A stretch of 14,362 nt of DNA from positions 1 to 14,362 of the forward strand of contig CAZOPF010000127.1 of NCBI GenBank assembly GCA_964581605.1, written 5' to 3'. Shown here in pieces: positions 12,874 through 14,362 of this stretch (positions within the stretch are counted from its first letter, which is position 1; each line of letters begins with the position of its first letter). The DNA comes from CAADGU01 sp964581605. Lineage in GTDB: Bacteria > Chloroflexota > Anaerolineae > Promineifilales > Promineifilaceae. Under the pieces are notes generated by a model, which did no database searches, was not told the DNA's origin, and worked only from the letters and a program-made list of their open reading frames with translations. The translations under genes were made by a program, and so were the position numbers.

Positions 12874-13542
12874 ATGAAATTTCTGCTTACTTCCGCGGGC
12901 ATCAAGAATACGAGCATCCACGATGCGCTGGTCGCCCTCCTGGGCAAACCGATTGCCAGGTGCAGCGCCCTCTGCATTCCCACCGCGTCACACGCCAACC
13001 GGGGTGGTGCTGGCCAGGCATGGAAGTTCATCGCCGGACAAGAACCCCAAACCCCCATGTGTGAATTGGGTTGGAACTCCCTGGGCGTGCTGGAACTGAC
13101 CGCGCTGCCCAGCATGGGTGAAGAGCTTTGGGTTCCCCTGGTTCAGGAGACCGACGTTTTGCTGGTGAATGGCGGCGATCCCTTATATCTGGGCTACTGG
13201 ATGCGGCAGTCCGGCCTGGCCGACCTCTTGCCATCGCTGCACGAGACGGTCTATGTAGGACTGAGCGCCGGGAGCATGGTGATGGCCCCCCGCATCGGGG
13301 AGGAGTTTGTCCGGTGGCGGCCGCCGACCGGTGGCGATGAAACGCTGGGACTGGTTGATTTTGCCATCTTCCCACACCTGGATCACGTGATGCTGCCGGA
13401 AAACACCATGGCCGACGCTGAACGATGGGCGGCCGGGATGGATGTGCCGGGGTATGCGATTGACGATGAGACGGCCATACAGGTGATGGATGGCGTTGTA
13501 GAAGTTGTCTCCGAAGGGCATTGGAAACGGTTTACGCCCTGA
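12874..13542 (+). CDS. Peptidase S51 family protein, PepE (dipeptidase E)-like
   Basis: The 222-residue protein belongs to the S51 family, which includes the aspartyl dipeptidase PepE and is related to cyanophycinase. Seen are the N-terminal LLTSAGIKN, the nucleotide-fold-like segment VLLVNGGDPLYLGYW (95-109), the nucleophile elbow GLSAGSMVMAPR with Ser131, and FPHLDHV with His168 or His171 as the likely catalytic His. Length agrees with PepE. It may cleave N-terminal Asp dipeptides in the cytoplasm, but S51 members vary, so substrate is uncertain. An upstream in-frame ATG at 12799 lies inside the palindromic repeat; I prefer 12874, which has AGGAGG five bases before it and begins at the conserved strand. 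It has no ACGGCCGT site, unlike most neighbours. The next gene follows by 19 bp. Confidence 0.85.
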   Translation: MKFLLTSAGIKNTSIHDALVALLGKPIARCSALCIPTASHANRGGAGQAWKFIAGQEPQTPMCELGWNSLGVLELTALPSMGEELWVPLVQETDVLLVNGGDPLYLGYWMRQSGLADLLPSLHETVYVGLSAGSMVMAPRIGEEFVRWRPPTGGDETLGLVDFAIFPHLDHVMLPENTMADAERWAAGMDVPGYAIDDETAIQVMDGVVEVVSEGHWKRFTP

Positions 13543-13561
13543 TGGGGTGTGGGACCTGACG

Positions 13562-14284
13562 ATGAGCCTGTTTACCTTCCATTTGGCAAAGACCAGGATG
13601 GGCACGACGGCCAGGGCGCTCTTTCGCCCGCCAACCGGGCGGGAAGTTCCTGGCCTTCAACACGCCGAGTGTATGGCATTGATGACGCTTGGTGCGCCCA
13701 TCCTGTCGCCGGCCCGGATGCAACTGCGCCATCTGACGATGTTCGCGGCGTGGGAGAGCGAGGCTGCCATAGATGATTTCCTGAGGAGTACGCCGCTCGG
13801 TCGTGCATTTGCCGCTGGTTGGCATGTGCGGATGACGTTCTTGCGCCGCTGGGGTTATATCAACGAGTTCGATGGACTTCCTGAGAGCGTGGGCGAACAA
13901 GACCCCGCCGCGCCCGTGGTAGCGGTGACGCTGGCGCGGATGAAGCTGCCCCAGGTGCCGCGCTTCATTCGGTGGGGCAAGCCGGTTGAAGAACTTGTGC
14001 GCGACCACCCAGGCACCACCCTGGCGATAGCGGCCATGCGGCTGCCGCGCACGGTCTCTACCTTTTCGGTGTGGCGTTCGCAACAGGAAATGGTGGATAT
14101 GGTGCGTGGACACAGCGCCGTGCCCCGACCTGAACGCCATGCGGCGGCGATGGCCGAACGCCAACGCAAGGATTTTCATTTTGAGTTTACGACGCTTCGT
14201 TTCCGGCCGATTGCCGAGTATGGGAATTGGAACGGCCGTACCCATATCGTTCCATCACACCAAAGCGGTAAGGACAATGGGTAA
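13562..14284 (+). CDS. Spheroidene monooxygenase (CrtA)-like protein
   Basis: The 240-residue protein resembles the CrtA-like group, of which spheroidene monooxygenase is the named member; many relatives lie outside carotenoid clusters and have no known substrate. Supporting features are the N-terminal strand SLFTFHLAKTR, the SPARMQLRHLTMFAAWESEA segment, GWHVRM (86-91), VAVTLARMKLP (120-130), FSVWRSQQEM (168-177), and the C-terminal KDFHFEFTTLRFRPIAEYG then NWNGR, a pattern of this group. It has no signal peptide or membrane helix. The start at 13562 is chosen because homologues begin at this strand; an earlier ATG at 13505 overlaps the S51 gene. No other carotenoid gene is in the window, so hydroxylation or keto-group addition to a carotenoid is only one option. 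Confidence 0.7.
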   Translation: MSLFTFHLAKTRMGTTARALFRPPTGREVPGLQHAECMALMTLGAPILSPARMQLRHLTMFAAWESEAAIDDFLRSTPLGRAFAAGWHVRMTFLRRWGYINEFDGLPESVGEQDPAAPVVAVTLARMKLPQVPRFIRWGKPVEELVRDHPGTTLAIAAMRLPRTVSTFSVWRSQQEMVDMVRGHSAVPRPERHAAAMAERQRKDFHFEFTTLRFRPIAEYGNWNGRTHIVPSHQSGKDNG

Positions 14285-14309
14285 GTGATCGTTTGCAAAT
14301 AAGTTAACG

Positions 14310-14359
14310 ATTGGGTAATTGGGTAATTAAGTAATTGAAGCGGCTAATTACCAAATTAC
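14310..14359. repeat. AT-rich GGGTAATT repeat and inverted repeat at the right edge
   Basis: GTAATTGGGTAATT (14315-14328) and AATTACCAAATTAC (14346-14359) pair at 13 of 14 positions around a 17-base centre. The GGGTAATT unit is the same as at 2435-2465, so this is a dispersed intergenic motif. It follows the CrtA-like gene by about 25 bp and may end its transcript. Confidence 0.7.
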
Positions 14360-14362
14360 TCA

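Noticed and set aside
13532..14245. Leftward 237-codon frame opposite the CrtA-like gene
   Set aside because: Arg/His/Pro-rich shadow with no family resemblance; the plus-strand frame shows the CrtA-like signature.

Overview
The window is a 14.4 kb piece of a bacterial chromosome of moderate G+C, roughly mid-50s percent by eye. The best guess is a heterotrophic member of Chloroflexota (Anaerolineae/Ardenticatenia-like). This is inference from gene content: a bactofilin-like coiled-coil protein, a kynurenine operon, large peptidases, a CrtA-like protein and a ParE-like toxin pair of the kind common in filamentous phototroph and Chloroflexota genomes. No rRNA, tRNA, CRISPR array or transposase gene was seen. 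The most general signature is the 8-bp palindrome ACGGCCGT, of which I count 34 exact copies where chance predicts fewer than one.

Layout, left to right. Positions 1-175 hold two 99-bp direct repeats, fed from the right by leftward promoters at 225-289. Next come leftward genes: a DUF7662-like plus XRE helix-turn-helix regulator (343-828) with a strong terminator; the methylthioadenosine phosphorylase gene mtnP (929-1798, GTG start); and a small toxin-antitoxin pair (1830-2321) whose toxin is frameshifted. The pair is bracketed by a second, decayed copy of the mtnP 5' end (2353-2418). A bactofilin-like coiled-coil protein follows (2462-4393), then the kynurenine operon kynA-kynU-aminotransferase (7852 down to 4563).

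At 7853-8012 a divergent control region with a near-perfect 24-bp palindrome separates the kyn operon from rightward genes: an M14 metallocarboxypeptidase (8013-9680), a multi-pass membrane subtilase (10044-12515), and a two-gene unit of an S51/PepE-like peptidase and a CrtA-like protein (12874-14284). That last unit is preceded by a 200-bp leader built from the same repeat family as the left edge, in inverted orientation.

Functionally the middle and right part looks like peptide and amino acid salvage. An exported subtilase, an M14 carboxypeptidase and an S51 dipeptidase-like enzyme could release amino acids, and the divergent operon opens the tryptophan ring and processes kynurenine. No kynurenine formamidase is present. 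The most unusual element is the repeat-built leader: tandem units, each with a short GC hairpin, a conserved linker, a variable 8-bp stem and a Shine-Dalgarno sequence, with the variable stem changed on both sides between units.
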